Source: Clostridiales bacterium (lineage in GTDB: Bacteria; Bacillota_A; Clostridia; Lachnospirales; Lachnospiraceae). Taken from it: a stretch of 7,059 nucleotides of DNA. The DNA lies in assembly GCA_030154385.1 (NCBI GenBank), contig JASKJZ010000131.1:1-7059 (forward strand), read 5' to 3'. A program made the position numbers and the translations under genes. The notes below the pieces were generated by a model that did no database searches, was not told the origin of the DNA, and worked only from the letters and a program-made list of their open reading frames with translations. Every line of letters begins with the position of its first letter. Position 1 is the stretch's first letter. This document shows, in pieces, positions 6,252 through 7,059 of this stretch.

Positions 6252-6276
6252 AATCAAAGCAAAAGGAGAAGTTGAT

Positions 6277-6633
6277 ATGAGAGTAGCAGTAGCAAGTGAA
6301 GGTATGATGGTGAGCGAACATTTTGGACATTGTGAGGGATTTACGCTATATGATATTGATGATTTGCAGGTGAAAGAAAAAAGTTTTGTACAAAACCCAG
6401 GACATAAGCCAGGGTTTTTACCAGTATTCTTAAAAGAGCAAATGACGGATGTAATCATTGCAGGGGGAATGGGAGAGACAGCTCAGGCACTTTTTGGGGA
6501 TAATGGAATCGAAGTGGTTGTTGGCGCTAGTGGTAACACGGATGAAGTGGTGAGACGCTTTCTTGCAGGAGAATTACAATCAACAGGAAGTGTGTGTAGA
6601 GAACATGTCCATGAGGGGCATTGCAATGAGTAG
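6277..6633 (+). CDS. NifX/NifB-C-terminal-like protein with Cys/His-rich tail (second copy)
   Basis: This 118-residue protein belongs to the same NifX/ORP-like family as the gene at 4183. It starts MRVAVASEGMMVSEHFGHCEGF, where SEHFGHC replaces the RFGRC of the first copy. It continues with PGHKPGFLPVFLKEQ and VIIAGGMGETAQALF, and ends GSVCREHVHEGHCNE, whose Cys and His residues look like a metal-binding tail. The real start is ATG 6277, set by AAAGGAG (6262-6268) and the family N-terminus; an in-frame ATG at 6238 lies inside the ATPase gene with no reason to be used. It lies 25 bases after the ATPase stop. The different tail and loop suggest a division of labour between the copies, for example scaffold versus carrier; this is inference. 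The cargo metal is not shown by sequence. Confidence 0.9.
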   Translation: MRVAVASEGMMVSEHFGHCEGFTLYDIDDLQVKEKSFVQNPGHKPGFLPVFLKEQMTDVIIAGGMGETAQALFGDNGIEVVVGASGNTDEVVRRFLAGELQSTGSVCREHVHEGHCNE

Positions 6634-6650
6634 ATCTTTTGTTGTATGAT
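6621..6650 (+). promoter_or_regulatory. Possible internal promoter before the hydrolase gene
   Basis: TTGCAA (6621-6626, four of six -35 matches) and TATGAT (6645-6650) are 18 bases apart, giving a start near 6657 and a leader of about 20 bases. The -10 copy sits in TATGATATG, a 9-mer also found at 514-522 in the promoter of the first operon. In AT-rich DNA this may be chance, and the hydrolase gene may simply be read from the upstream promoter. Confidence 0.25.
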
Positions 6651-6677
6651 ATGAAAAAATGTATAGGTGGAGATGAA

Positions 6678-7059
6678 ATGGAGTTGCAAATAACAACCTT
6701 AATTGAAAATCAGAGCGATGACAATGGAACGCTGCGCTTTGAGCATGGTCTGTCCATATATGTAGAAGCGGATGGGAAAAAGATTTTGTTCGACACGGGA
6801 CAAAGTGGGGCTTTTATTGAGAATGCGAAAGCCTTAGGAATCAATTTGAATACGCTTGATTACTGCATATTAAGCCATGGACATTATGATCATACCGGAG
6901 GTGTGGAACGCTTTGTGTCGGAGGTGGAAAATCTTCCGGAATTTATTATGGGAGAGGAATTTTTTCAACCCAAATACAAAATAAACCAGACAAACGATTA
7001 TCAATACAATGGAAATTCGTTTTCAGAGGCATTATTTAGTAGAAAATCAATCAAGCATA
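6678..7059 (+). CDS. Metallo-beta-lactamase-fold hydrolase, 5' part (cut by window end)
   Basis: The first 127 codons of this gene are visible and open to the window edge. FDTG at residues 38-41 and SHGHYDHTGG at 66-75 hold the metal-binding HxHxDH motif (His67, His69, Asp71, His72) of the metallo-beta-lactamase fold. The start, a short beta strand followed by ENQSDDNGTLRFEHGLSIYVE, resembles the COG1237 branch related to a dihydropterin/methanopterin-type synthase. That branch is often annotated next to NifX-like genes, and an MBL-fold protein is also reported, as I recall, near ORP genes. The start ATG 6678 has AGGTGGAG at 6665-6672; an ATG at 6673 opens only six codons. It lies 44 bases after the NifX-like gene and is probably co-transcribed. 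The C-terminal metal ligands are outside the window, and the reaction is unknown. Confidence 0.88.
   Translation, partial: MELQITTLIENQSDDNGTLRFEHGLSIYVEADGKKILFDTGQSGAFIENAKALGINLNTLDYCILSHGHYDHTGGVERFVSEVENLPEFIMGEEFFQPKYKINQTNDYQYNGNSFSEALFSRKSIKH

Noticed and set aside
6238..6276. Longer N-terminus for the second NifX-like protein (ATG 6238)
   Set aside because: The extra 13 residues are unlike the family. ATG 6277 has a strong AAAGGAG and matches the MRVAVASEG start of related proteins.
6147..6458. Minus-strand reading frame of 103 codons across the ATPase/NifX junction
   Set aside because: It is antisense to two well-supported genes and has no ribosome site or recognisable domain. It looks like a shadow frame.

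Overview
The window looks like a piece of chromosome from a low-GC, anaerobic Gram-positive bacterium, probably clostridial and possibly Lachnospiraceae. The grounds are AT-rich intergenic DNA, strong AGGAGG-type ribosome binding sites, sigma-A-like promoters, ferredoxin-type iron-sulfur proteins, and NifX-like and Fe-S MinD-like proteins of a kind usually seen in anaerobes. No taxonomic search was possible, so this is inference. All credible genes are on the + strand.

Bases 1-584 hold decayed or border material. There is the last 27 codons of an unidentified gene, then a 63-codon stub of an ABC-2-type transporter permease that stops early. After it comes about 200 bases that may be a frameshifted scrap of a tyrosine recombinase (weak). 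An AT-rich promoter region follows, with a palindrome near the expected transcription start.

Bases 585-4050 encode a complete three-subunit molybdenum hydroxylase of the xanthine dehydrogenase/aldehyde oxidase superfamily. The order is FAD subunit, [2Fe-2S] subunit, molybdopterin subunit (the same order as coxM-coxS-coxL), with overlapping genes. The catalytic glutamate and Moco-contacting motifs are present. The Glu/Arg pair that binds purine in bovine xanthine oxidase is not, so the substrate is open. The operon ends at a strong hairpin terminator (4063-4102).

Bases 4103-7059 are a second transcription unit with its own TTGACA promoter, bracketed by a 15-bp near-perfect inverted repeat. 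It encodes a NifX-like small metal-cluster protein, two tandem MinD/Mrp-type ATPases that each carry a two-cluster ferredoxin insert, a second NifX-like protein with a Cys/His-rich tail, and a metallo-beta-lactamase-fold hydrolase cut by the window end. This set resembles the Orange Protein (Mo-Cu cluster) loci of Desulfovibrio and related anaerobes. The likely theme is assembly, carriage or sensing of a metal-sulfur (perhaps molybdenum) cluster beside a molybdoenzyme. A functional link between the two operons is a hypothesis, based on adjacency and a shared promoter-region sequence element.
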